Source: Paracoccaceae bacterium (lineage in GTDB: Bacteria > Pseudomonadota > Alphaproteobacteria > Rhodobacterales > Rhodobacteraceae). Taken from it: DNA of 64,000 bases. A program made the position numbers and the translations under genes. Positions 1 to 8,853 of the stretch are shown here, piece by piece. The notes beneath the pieces were generated by a model. It was not told the origin of the DNA and ran no database searches. It saw only the letters and a program-made list of their open reading frames with translations. The DNA lies in contig JANQRE010000023.1 in assembly GCA_028284705.1 (NCBI GenBank), positions 1-64,000 on the forward strand, read 5' to 3'. Each line of letters opens with the position of its first letter. The stretch's first letter is position 1.

Positions 1-23
1 CCTTGCTATACGGCGCGAACCGT

Positions 24-98
24 TCCGGCGTAGCTCAGCGGTAGAGCAGTTGACTGTTAATCAATTGGTCGTAGGTTCGATCCCTACCGCCGGAGCCA
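24..98 (+). tRNA. tRNA-Asn (anticodon GTT), encoded CCA; 3' half serves as attL
   Basis: TCCGGCG acceptor stem (24-30) pairs with CGCCGGA (88-94); anticodon loop CTGTTAA with GTT at 56-58; GTTCGATCC T-arm; CCA at 96-98. Confidence 0.93.
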
Positions 99-100
99 AA
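52..100 (+). repeat. attL direct repeat (3' half of tRNA-Asn)
   Basis: 49-bp identity with 13860-13908. Confidence 0.9.
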
Positions 101-119
101 ACCCCAATAAAGTCAGATA

Positions 120-144
120 GATGTGAGATTCTGCATCTCACATC
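120..144. repeat. Perfect 10-bp inverted repeat with 5-nt loop (GATGTGAGAT-TCTGC-ATCTCACATC)
   Basis: Read directly; lies between attL and the integrase gene. Confidence 0.8.
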
Positions 145-208
145 TTGGCCAGAATCTGCCTTTCACATACCTTACACACAGTACACACTGTGGTGGGAAT
201 CTGCGGAT

Positions 209-1387
209 ATGGCCGAGAAGCACACGATTTTAGGTGGCAAAGTTCACGTATACAAGCGCGAGCGCAGCTCGGTTTGGCAGTGCTCGACCTATCTTGAAGG
301 TAAGAACCGTCGCGTTAGCACAAAAGAAGAAAGCCTCGCCAGAGCGAAGGAGTTCGCCGAGGATTGGTATCTCGAACTCCGGGGCAAAAAATCACGTGGT
401 GAGCTACTATCGGAGCACACGTTTGCTCACGCAGCTGATCGCTTCATGAAAGAGTATGAGCTCATGACCGCAGGTGAGCGAAATGAGGTCTATGTGAACG
501 GACACAGAGGGCGTTTGAAGAACCACCTGATACCGTACTTCGGGAAAATGGGCATCTCTCAGGTCACATCCGGTGCCGTGCAGGACTACCGGATTTTTCG
601 GATCGAGCCGAAGGACGAACCGAACTGGAAGCCACCATCACGATCTACCATGCACCATGAAATCGTGACCTTGCGCCAAGTCTTGAAGACAGCCTTACGT
701 CAGGGTTGGATTCAGGGTCTGCCTGACCTCTCGGCCCCCTATCGGGCTTCAGGGAAAGTGGTGCATCGCGCTTGGTTCTCGCACGAAGAATACAAAACGC
801 TCTACACTGCAACTCGTGCCAACATCAAAAGCCAGCTGAACTCACGCTATCAAATGCTTGCCGCCCAGCTGCATGACAAAGTGCTATTCATGGCCAATAC
901 CGGTATTCGTCCTGATGAAGCCAACGGCTTGGAATACCGGGATGTCGAGATCGTCGAAGATGACGCAACCGGCGAGACGATCCTCGAAATAGAAGTCAGA
1001 GGAAAGAGAGGGGTCGGTTACTGCAAAAGCACCACCGGTGCTGTCCGACCCTTTCAGAGGATGATGGACCGCAATCAGCCGGAACAGACTGACCGACTTT
1101 TTCCAACCGCGCATAACCGACAATTCAATCGTATTTTGGAGGAGACCGGCCTCAAGTTCGACAGACAGGGCAACCGCCGCACGCTCTACTCCTTGCGTCA
1201 CAGTTACATCTGCTTTCGGTTGCTTGAAGGCGCTGACATCTATCAGATCGCCAAGAACTGCCGCACCAGCGTTGAGATGATCGAGAAGCACTACGCAGTT
1301 CACTTAAAGAACAGCTTGGATGCCGCAGCAATCAATGTCCGAAGATCAAAAAGTTCGGGCGGAAAGCGGACCTCCACTACGGCCTAG
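209..1387 (+). CDS. Tyrosine recombinase / phage-type integrase
   Basis: TGIRPDEANGL (catalytic Arg box), SLRHSYICFRL (HxxR-like box), EKHYAVHL (catalytic Tyr). Start set at ATG 209 (MAEKHTILGG) because the ORF-track start lies inside the tRNA. Confidence 0.88.
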   Translation: MAEKHTILGGKVHVYKRERSSVWQCSTYLEGKNRRVSTKEESLARAKEFAEDWYLELRGKKSRGELLSEHTFAHAADRFMKEYELMTAGERNEVYVNGHRGRLKNHLIPYFGKMGISQVTSGAVQDYRIFRIEPKDEPNWKPPSRSTMHHEIVTLRQVLKTALRQGWIQGLPDLSAPYRASGKVVHRAWFSHEEYKTLYTATRANIKSQLNSRYQMLAAQLHDKVLFMANTGIRPDEANGLEYRDVEIVEDDATGETILEIEVRGKRGVGYCKSTTGAVRPFQRMMDRNQPEQTDRLFPTAHNRQFNRILEETGLKFDRQGNRRTLYSLRHSYICFRLLEGADIYQIAKNCRTSVEMIEKHYAVHLKNSLDAAAINVRRSKSSGGKRTSTTA

Positions 1388-1505
1388 ATCAACTGCCAAA
1401 AGCGCAGGAAGCGGACGTTGCAAAGTCTGCGCCATGTAACCGATTTGACCTCGACGAAAGTTGCACGAGACTGTTCATTTCATAAGCAAGCGTTAAACAT
1501 GCATC

Positions 1506-3236
1506 ATGTCGATTCACCTAGAAGGCGTTGGTGCGCGATTTTATCGTGGAATTGGTCCCGACCCACAACTTGTTGGCCCATTCAAAAAAATGAACTTCTT
1601 TGTTGGGCCGAACAACGCCGGGAAATCCATAATCCTCAACCTGGTTGCCAACCACATCAAAGGCAATGCTGGCGGCAAGGTGAATGATCAACTTAACCCA
1701 GAAGAAAAATACACCGGTAAGCAGTCAGGAGAGTTTGCAAGCGCATTTGGTTTGAGTACTGAACGCGTTCTCGAAAATCTCGACGTCTATAAGCGCGATA
1801 TTTCTGTTGGCCAGGCCCTCAAGGAAATCGTAGCGAAACTGTCTTTTGAAGGTTTGGTTTGGACAAGAACAAATGGAACAGGGCTATTTCACGAGTTTGA
1901 TAGCAAAAAAATCAAAGGCTTCCTCCCAATCGAACAACATTGGCAAGGGGTTTGGCATACGCTGACGGGACAGCTTGACGGTGGAATAGATCAACACTGG
2001 ATACCAGAAACGCTGGAAGTGATCGTAAAGGCTGCCAGTCCAAATCTACCAGACATCCACCTGATACCAGCCAAGCGGCAACTAGGGCCGAAGGGCGAAG
2101 AACTGGCTGACAACTCCGGACGTGGTTTGATTGACCATTTAGCGAAGTTGCAAGCTCCCAGTTTTGACCGGCAAGAGGACAGGAAAAGGTTCGACCGTAT
2201 TAACTCATTCGTAAGCGACATCACAGGGAAGTCAGGCGCACGCCTGGAGGTACCAAGTGAACGTGAACACCTTCTGGTGCACATGGACAATAAGGTGCTA
2301 CCGCTTTCATCGCTCGGCACCGGAATACATGAGGTAGTGTTGATCGCAGCCTTTAGCACCATTCATGATGGTTCGATCATGTGCATTGAAGAGCCAGAGA
2401 TACATCTCCATCCTTTGTTGCAACGCAAATTAGTACGTTATCTTATGGACGAAACTGCCAGCCAGTACTTCATTGCCACCCATTCGTCGGCGTTCATAGA
2501 CACACCGGGATCAGCTGTTTTTCATGTCATGAACGATGGCGTTCAAACCTCCGTTCGAGCGGCGCTGACGAAGAACGAACAACGCGCGATCCTTGATGAC
2601 TTGGGGTGTCAAGCGTCTGATATTCTTCAAGCCAATGCCGTTATCTGGGTAGAAGGACCATCTGACCGAATACTGCTAAACCACTGGATCACAGCGGTCG
2701 AACCCACGCTCAAAGAGGGAATACACTACACCATAATGTTCTATGGCGGCTCATTGGTGAGCCATCTTACGGCATCCGACGATGCGTTAGACCGGTTCAT
2801 TAATCTGCGTGAGCTGAACAGGAACATGGCTGTGATTATTGATAGCGACAAGTCCCACCCAACTGATCCACTCAAACCACATGCACGGAGGTTGCAAGAC
2901 GAATTAAAAAAGGAAGGCGGTATGGCATGGATCACAGCGGGTCGAGAGATGGAAAACTATGTCGATGGCCAGCGTCTACAAAAAGCTCTCAAAGGCTTGC
3001 ACCCAAAACTGTACGTTAAGCCGGGTAAGATTGGTCAATTCGACCACGCCTTCTATTTCTATCGAAAGAACCCGGCAAAACCAGGTCGGCTCGAAACATA
3101 TAAGAACGGCGACAAAGTCGGCGCGGCAACGATCATCGCCAATGCTCCAGCTGACTTGAGCATTCTGGACTTACGAGTGCGCATTGAGCAATTGGTGCAC
3201 TATGTATCACAAGCCAACGGGTTGCCGAGGGAGTAA
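1506..3236 (+). CDS. OLD-family-like AAA ATPase with C-terminal TOPRIM domain
   Basis: Walker A GPNNAGKS; Walker B/signature MCIEEPEIHLHP; ATHS H-loop; TOPRIM-like WVEGPSDR ... VIIDSDKS. Confidence 0.8.
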   Translation: MSIHLEGVGARFYRGIGPDPQLVGPFKKMNFFVGPNNAGKSIILNLVANHIKGNAGGKVNDQLNPEEKYTGKQSGEFASAFGLSTERVLENLDVYKRDISVGQALKEIVAKLSFEGLVWTRTNGTGLFHEFDSKKIKGFLPIEQHWQGVWHTLTGQLDGGIDQHWIPETLEVIVKAASPNLPDIHLIPAKRQLGPKGEELADNSGRGLIDHLAKLQAPSFDRQEDRKRFDRINSFVSDITGKSGARLEVPSEREHLLVHMDNKVLPLSSLGTGIHEVVLIAAFSTIHDGSIMCIEEPEIHLHPLLQRKLVRYLMDETASQYFIATHSSAFIDTPGSAVFHVMNDGVQTSVRAALTKNEQRAILDDLGCQASDILQANAVIWVEGPSDRILLNHWITAVEPTLKEGIHYTIMFYGGSLVSHLTASDDALDRFINLRELNRNMAVIIDSDKSHPTDPLKPHARRLQDELKKEGGMAWITAGREMENYVDGQRLQKALKGLHPKLYVKPGKIGQFDHAFYFYRKNPAKPGRLETYKNGDKVGAATIIANAPADLSILDLRVRIEQLVHYVSQANGLPRE

Positions 3237-3366
3237 CACTTGCTACGGCCCGTAGCCGTTTCGGTCACTTAGGGAGAGGCGGCAGCAAACGTCCACTTCG
3301 GGCTGCCCTGCTTGGTTGCTACATTAGTCATAACTTATGCACCGGATGCGATCGCTAGCGAGTTTG

Positions 3367-3876
3367 CTACCATTCTAATAGTTGCTCTATCGCACCAGCT
3401 CCGCAGCGCACTGCAATGCCATTCTTCTTCAGGAGCTTTGCTATGCTACCCTTTGAGTTAGCTTTGATCTGTTTTTTCTTTGCAGCAGTCCAAGCTTTTG
3501 CTTTCGGTTCGAATAGATCAATGTCTTCAGAAACAATGAGTTTAGCTTTTGCTCCCATGGCAGTGCCTACCCACTTGTAGTCTTTTGACGGGAGGCCACA
3601 TCTTTCACACTCTTGTTTCAGATCAGATGCTTCTGCATATTCTTTAACAAGACCCTTGGCTGCCATATCGGCCAGCCAATCAAGTAGATTGAGCCCCACA
3701 GCGCCAGGTGAACATGTCTCTGCGTATTCCTGTATGATCTTACCCTTACGATCCAGTGAGATGTGGCCCTTGTTGCAGACTTCATCAATGAGATGGCAGT
3801 ACAATCCAGAGGATGCATCCAAGCGTTCTTTTTGAAAGTAAGCCATGCAGTTTGTGTCAACAACAATAGGATTCAT
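3367..3876 (-). CDS. PIN-domain-like nuclease
   Basis: N-terminal VVDTNCMAYF; C-terminal KDYKWVGTAMGAKAKLIVSEDIDLF resembles the conserved acidic PIN core; starts 2 nt after the stop codon of the upstream ATPase gene. Confidence 0.65.
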   Translation of the reverse strand: MNPIVVDTNCMAYFQKERLDASSGLYCHLIDEVCNKGHISLDRKGKIIQEYAETCSPGAVGLNLLDWLADMAAKGLVKEYAEASDLKQECERCGLPSKDYKWVGTAMGAKAKLIVSEDIDLFEPKAKAWTAAKKKQIKANSKGSIAKLLKKNGIAVRCGAGAIEQLLEW

Positions 3877-3878
3877 GT

Positions 3879-5225
3879 TTAATTTCTAGAGAATAGGTCT
3901 AGTTGATTCTCTCGCGCTGAACTCTTTTGTGTAGACGCGCGCGCGAGCGCAAAACTCTCTTTTTGGCGCTGTGGAAAGAAATCCCCCGGCCAAGACTGGC
4001 CAAAATCTCCGTTTTCAGAGATTTTCACATTCGTTACCTTTCTGCCCGTCGCACTGTCTTCAACGAAGAATATTCGCACATCGTCAGGCGAAAGGTCTCC
4101 AAGTGCAACATGTCGTGCAACCCGCAAAACTAGGTTATCGCTGTGCGTCTCAACTAATACCTGTCCTACGTTCCGAGCAATCTCTACAAAGAATGAACCG
4201 AGTTCGGCCTGCGCATTGGGGTGCAGATGGATTTCCGGCTCCTGAACAACCAACAGTCCGCCAGCTCGCTTGTGAACCTGATTCAGGAATTGAATGCCCG
4301 ACACCAACACCGGCAAGACTTGGCTTACTCCGAATCCAACATCGCAGATGTTGTGTCGCGTTCCATCGCGGCCGATAACCGAAACTTCAAAATGTCGATC
4401 TGTAAGGTGCCGAACTTCGAGGCCCTGAGATATATTTGTCCTCTTTAGCCACTCTGAAATAATCGGGACAAATCCGATCTGCTCTCTTCCTCGCTTGTTG
4501 GAATCGTTGGCCAGCATTGTTATGGCGTTTTGACCGTTCTGCCCGACCCTATCGGCTGTTTCTCCCGAAAAAAGGTAGGTCCTCTCTGGTTGAACTCTAA
4601 ACGGAGAGAGTGTTTCGTAAGCAGAAAAAAAGTCTCGAGTCCTCCGCGAAAACGAGAAGAGCACTCTGTCTGTATTTCGCAACAATTCGATGGTTTCTTC
4701 ATTTGGAGCAGAGTCAAGATCCCTATGTATCGGCAGCGCACGTGAGATTGGCAAAAAACCGTCAAAACGAGGCTTTCGCTTTGAGATTACGTTTGACAAC
4801 TGCTCGATATCCCTGCCGCCGACTTTGAAATCAAATCGATCAGAGGTCTGACTAAAGCCAACAATAGGCTTCTGTTTTTGGTAGAGTTCAAATCCACCGA
4901 GCTCGACTTCACGACGTTGGGTTCTGTATTTGTAGTCAAGCTTTAGCTGGTAATCCCAAATCTTCAGGGCAAATTTGACACGCGTACCCGCATGGCCTCC
5001 ATGAACCATGTCTTTGAACGTACCAAGATTGTCGAATGGTCCGTTTAGTAGCAACGGGCTGCTACCCGAAGCCGGGTCAAGTGTAGTCTGTGCGAGAACA
5101 TTGAGCGCGCTTAGAGCACTCGACTTTCCTGAATTATTGGCCCCGACAATTATGTTCAACTTACTGAATGGAAACTTTTGCTGCCTAAACGCGCGAAAGT
5201 TTGTGAGTGTGAGTTCAGTTAGCAT
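3879..5225 (-). CDS. AAA family ATPase with DUF3696-like C-terminus
   Basis: Walker A GANNSGKSS; LVVQEPEIHLHPNAQ; VETHSDNLVLR; C-terminal VKISENGDFGQSWPGDFFPQRQKE. Confidence 0.8.
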   Translation of the reverse strand: MLTELTLTNFRAFRQQKFPFSKLNIIVGANNSGKSSALSALNVLAQTTLDPASGSSPLLLNGPFDNLGTFKDMVHGGHAGTRVKFALKIWDYQLKLDYKYRTQRREVELGGFELYQKQKPIVGFSQTSDRFDFKVGGRDIEQLSNVISKRKPRFDGFLPISRALPIHRDLDSAPNEETIELLRNTDRVLFSFSRRTRDFFSAYETLSPFRVQPERTYLFSGETADRVGQNGQNAITMLANDSNKRGREQIGFVPIISEWLKRTNISQGLEVRHLTDRHFEVSVIGRDGTRHNICDVGFGVSQVLPVLVSGIQFLNQVHKRAGGLLVVQEPEIHLHPNAQAELGSFFVEIARNVGQVLVETHSDNLVLRVARHVALGDLSPDDVRIFFVEDSATGRKVTNVKISENGDFGQSWPGDFFPQRQKESFALARASTQKSSARENQLDLFSRN

Positions 5226-5494
5226 TCAAACCGCTGCTCCAGATACGCTATCCTATTCTGTGCCTTCCACCCGGCATCGATAAATGACAGGACCTGGTTG
5301 ATTTTATCTAGATGAAACTTCGAAGCCAACCGGTTGATGCTGGTGTCGCTAGACCCAAGCAAATCCGCATAAGCCCTTATATCCTCAATTGTCTTAGCGC
5401 CGCCAATGTCTGCTTCGGGCTGCGACCGGAAAACAGATTGAATTCGTCGGATGACCGCTTCGAGCCATTTACCGAATGCTGCACAACACGCCAA
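5219..5494 (-). CDS. Small hypothetical protein upstream of and overlapping the ATPase gene
   Basis: Stop codon overlaps the ATPase start (ATGCTAA). The N-terminal part spans a dispersed repeat copy and has no ATG, so the true start is uncertain. Confidence 0.35.
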   Translation of the reverse strand: MACCAAFGKWLEAVIRRIQSVFRSQPEADIGGAKTIEDIRAYADLLGSSDTSINRLASKFHLDKINQVLSFIDAGWKAQNRIAYLEQRFEC

Positions 5495-5511
5495 GGCTGC
5501 TTTGCGGATTG

Positions 5512-6507
5512 CTATCGCTTAATAGACCAGACCATTGCGGTCTCGTAGCCGGCAGATTCCAGCAGCTTGGTCTTAGACGCCCATCCCGCCGGACAGACGA
5601 CAAAGGCGGCTCCCATACCACGTTTGGCGAACGCCGCCTCGGCCGCACGCAAAAGCGCATTGGAAGCTTCACTACCTCCGTCAAGCCCCGCCGGGTTGGC
5701 CAGCTCAGGGTGGTAGTAGTCATCAATGACACCTGTCCCCGTGATGTCGTGGGCCGGGGGAAAGTGGAGCCGTGAGGCGGGCTGTGCGATGACGTAGCCC
5801 TGCAAATCCTCGGACTCGCCAAGAACCATCATGTCCCGATCGCGGAGCGCTAGGCTCCGCGTCATCCAGGCCGAAAATCGTGGATCAGCTTCGGGGTGAA
5901 TTTCCCAGAACGGGTCGATGTCAAAAAGAACCTGACGGTTCTCGGCGCTGCGTGCAACGATGCCAGAAACATCGTCTTCCGTCGCTTGTCGAACTCCGGT
6001 GGGCATTCCTTGATCGCCAAGGTCACTGCGTGACAGATAGAGCGTAAGAGGTTCATAGCCGCTTGCCTCAAACGCGGTTGGCCAGATTTCGCCAGCGACG
6101 TAGGACGCCAGTTTGCTCTTGGCACCAGCTTCGTGAAGGACGTCTTCGGCTGCGGCCAACAGGCCTTCAACAGTGCCGTTTGGCGCATCGGCTGCAACGA
6201 AGGAGTCAGACAGGATCAATCCCGGCTCCCCAAGCGGGCCAGTATAGATGGGCGGCACTGGCAGCATCATCGCATGAATGACACCCGTGAGCTGACCCCC
6301 ATCCTCCGCGACATGCCAAAACTGTTGAAAGGGTTGTTGTTCGGCCGTCAGCGCAAATGTGAGCGCCTTCTCGATCTGCGCGGGCGCGTCATCCGCCATC
6401 TTCCAGAGGATAGCATCCTCTGCATGGCGTTCCTGCGCATCCAGCATGAGGAGCCCGACCAGGCGCGGCATGTCGTCGGGTGTCGCTGGTCGGATTGTCT
6501 GGGTCAT
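5512..6507 (-). CDS. GNAT family N-acetyltransferase
   Basis: MTQTIRPATPDDMPRLVGLL start; two-lobed GNAT-like pattern; C-terminal GMGAAFVVCPAGWASKTKLLESAGYE. Confidence 0.75.
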   Translation of the reverse strand: MTQTIRPATPDDMPRLVGLLMLDAQERHAEDAILWKMADDAPAQIEKALTFALTAEQQPFQQFWHVAEDGGQLTGVIHAMMLPVPPIYTGPLGEPGLILSDSFVAADAPNGTVEGLLAAAEDVLHEAGAKSKLASYVAGEIWPTAFEASGYEPLTLYLSRSDLGDQGMPTGVRQATEDDVSGIVARSAENRQVLFDIDPFWEIHPEADPRFSAWMTRSLALRDRDMMVLGESEDLQGYVIAQPASRLHFPPAHDITGTGVIDDYYHPELANPAGLDGGSEASNALLRAAEAAFAKRGMGAAFVVCPAGWASKTKLLESAGYETAMVWSIKR

Positions 6508-6631
6508 CGCTCGATCCCTTGTAGCTATTGCTGAGTGCTGCTTCCCCGTTTGTATCGGCGGCCTGCAGCAAATTGACAAAGCAGGATAATTCCATCAGCG
6601 TTTAGAAAAACTATCGCCTTTGAGGCATCGT

Positions 6632-7495
6632 ATGAAGAACGTCAACCTGAACGCGCTTCGGGTGTTCTATGTCGCCGCATCGCACGGGAACCTGCAACGC
6701 GCAGCTGAGGAGCTGAACCTATCGCGTGGCGCAGTGTCTCAGCGGATCAAACAGCTCGAAATTGAGCTGGGGGTGGTTCTTCTCGTGCGTGGCGCACGCG
6801 GTGTCTCGCTGACCCCTCAAGGCGAGCGCTGCCATGCTGCGATGGAAGGCGCATTGGCGATCCTCGACACTGCCTTTGTGAGCATCGGCGGCGGCAGTGA
6901 TCGCGTCACGCTACATCTTGGTTCATCCACCGCAACGAAGTGGTTGATGCCTCGAATGGACGCTTTCGCGGCCAAGTTTCCGCATGTAGCACTCACGACA
7001 CAGGTCCACGAGCAGGTTCTGGCACGCAGTCTGGGCCGGAACGAGATCGCAATATGGCCCGGTGAAGCGCATGACACGAATTCAGCTCACGGATCGCGCC
7101 GCTTGGCCGACATCAGCCTAATTGCCGTATGTAGTCCTGATTTCCTGCGACCGGATTGGCCAATGGGGCTGGAGACACTGCTGACGCTGCCGCTCCTTCA
7201 GGATGCGCACCGGCGGTGGGAAAAGCTGATCCATGAAACCGGGTATGGAGACATGCACAAGCTACTCAACTTCGACCGATCTGCATTGGCTCTCGATGCT
7301 GCTATCAGTGGTCACGGCGTTGCCATAGCGCCGACCTACATGGTGGAGAATGATCTTCGGTCAAATAAACTGGTGGAGATTTGGGTCGATCCCGACCCCT
7401 CTAATGATGGGCTCTATATCTCATGGGCCAAGGATCATTTAGGCCAGACGCGCATCAAGCGGATCGTCGATTGGATCGCTTCAGAGTTTGAATAG
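6632..7495 (+). CDS. LysR family transcriptional regulator (GcvA-like)
   Basis: N-terminal LNALRVFYVAASHGNLQRAAEELNLSRGAVSQRIKQLEIELGVVLLVR winged HTH; divergent from the GNAT gene. Confidence 0.9.
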   Translation: MKNVNLNALRVFYVAASHGNLQRAAEELNLSRGAVSQRIKQLEIELGVVLLVRGARGVSLTPQGERCHAAMEGALAILDTAFVSIGGGSDRVTLHLGSSTATKWLMPRMDAFAAKFPHVALTTQVHEQVLARSLGRNEIAIWPGEAHDTNSAHGSRRLADISLIAVCSPDFLRPDWPMGLETLLTLPLLQDAHRRWEKLIHETGYGDMHKLLNFDRSALALDAAISGHGVAIAPTYMVENDLRSNKLVEIWVDPDPSNDGLYISWAKDHLGQTRIKRIVDWIASEFE

Positions 7496-7641
7496 AAGCA
7501 GACCTTCGACCTGCGAAGAGGAACGGCAGAAAAAATGTCCGCTCCGCCGACATCGAGCGGCGTGATCCAATGTCTGCTTCGGGCTGAGATGGACGGGCGT
7601 TGGACAGAGCCTCGACGCAATTGTAACTTTCATCCGGTCGC

Positions 7642-7866
7642 ATGAATTTTGGGATTTTAATGATGAGAAGACCCAACAACCGAGAGCGAAAAGTGCTTAG
7701 AGAGTTTGCAGGCAAGCCTGAACCTTGGGGGCGTTTCGCAGGTGCAGGTAAGGCTACATTGACGAGCCTGTTGAATGAAGGTTGGATCAGGCCAAACACA
7801 GATCCCAATTACCCACCAGAGTATTTCGAAATCACAGAGCTCGGTGAAGAAGCAGCTTATCTGTGA
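7642..7866 (+). CDS. Small hypothetical protein (winged-helix-like)
   Basis: 74 aa with a plausible fold-like pattern LREFAGKPEPWGRFAGAGKATLTSLLNEGWI; homology not testable here. Confidence 0.5.
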   Translation: MNFGILMMRRPNNRERKVLREFAGKPEPWGRFAGAGKATLTSLLNEGWIRPNTDPNYPPEYFEITELGEEAAYL

Positions 7867-8093
7867 TACCCAAAAGGGTTCTCTCTTGTCTGCAGTCGAA
7901 TAGGGAAAGTTCAGGTCTGCTTTGAGGCCGGGCAACAGGCAAAGACGCTTTTTGGGGCCTCAGAAGGTTCCGTCCAACAACCCCACGAATCTCGCAAAGC
8001 TGCCGCTCCATTCCGATTTGCCGCACAAACGCTTCCGACTGCTTATTCTTCGGTTCGTGGCTAACTTCGGCCACACATCATAGGAATGAAGAG

Positions 8094-8249
8094 ATGATGC
8101 CAACAAAAATAACAATGAATATCCAAGCCGTCCTTGAAGCCGTTGAGGCTGACCACCGACAGACCTCTCGCGGCGAAATTATGGAACTCGTCCAAGTCTA
8201 TGACGAATGGGGTGAAACGCCAATCGAGCTGCTGCTCTGGATCGCCTAA
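8094..8249 (+). CDS. Small hypothetical protein, 51 aa
   Basis: ATG with GA-rich upstream region; MMPTKITMNIQAVLEAVEADHRQTSRGEIMELVQVYDEWGETPIELLLWIA; followed by GGGGCGC/GCGCCCC stem at 8256-8274. Below the ORF-track cutoff. Confidence 0.45.
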   Translation: MMPTKITMNIQAVLEAVEADHRQTSRGEIMELVQVYDEWGETPIELLLWIA

Positions 8250-8500
8250 CCTGTTGGGGCGCGGCGAGCGCCCCACCTATTTCCGCGCCGCTTCTGATCC
8301 GCAGACGGAACGAAATGCAACCTTAGCTGAGCTGTCCCATCTGCTGCCACAACCTATGTCTCCTTAGGGCTGGCACCTGTCAGCTGACGGAATTTGTCAG
8401 ATGTCGGGAAAGAGCCCCTGGATGATTAGACGCCAAGTTTTTGAGGTTTGATCACGGGGCATATTTGGTCGGTCGTCGTCTTACCCAGCCTTGCTGAAGT

Positions 8501-8851
8501 CTATGAAACAACTCCGGGGAGATACCATCCAGTGCGCTTGCCCAGCTGCGGGTTTTCTTGCAGCGACGAGCTAAGAACCCGATGTCCGCTTGCCGTAATC
8601 TCGTAGACTTTGCGCTTTCCCCCTCGCCTGTCGGAAACTGGCTCCACAAATCTATGTTTTACCAAACCTTTGTTTTCGAGCTGATCGAGCGTCCGATAAA
8701 TCTGAGGCAAGGCAATCGCGTCTTCGCGTTCGAGCAGAGTGCGATACATTTCGCCACCGTAAGCGTTTTCCTTCAATGCGAACACCAGCTGAAGCAATGC
8801 CAACTGACGACCACCGAGAACAATTGTACTTGGATCTTTCATCGGTCTCAT
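8501..8851 (-). CDS. PadR family transcriptional regulator
   Basis: YGGEMYRTLLEREDAIALPQIYRTLDQLENKGLVKHR...RRGGKRKVYEITASGHRVL; start MRPMKDPS directly after the upstream ORF stop at 8854. Confidence 0.75.
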   Translation of the reverse strand: MRPMKDPSTIVLGGRQLALLQLVFALKENAYGGEMYRTLLEREDAIALPQIYRTLDQLENKGLVKHRFVEPVSDRRGGKRKVYEITASGHRVLSSSLQENPQLGKRTGWYLPGVVS

Positions 8852-8853
8852 GC

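Noticed and set aside
50-208. N-terminal extension of the integrase ORF from 50
   Set aside because: It runs through the tRNA-Asn anticodon loop and 3' half and the att repeat; ATG 209 gives a typical integrase start.
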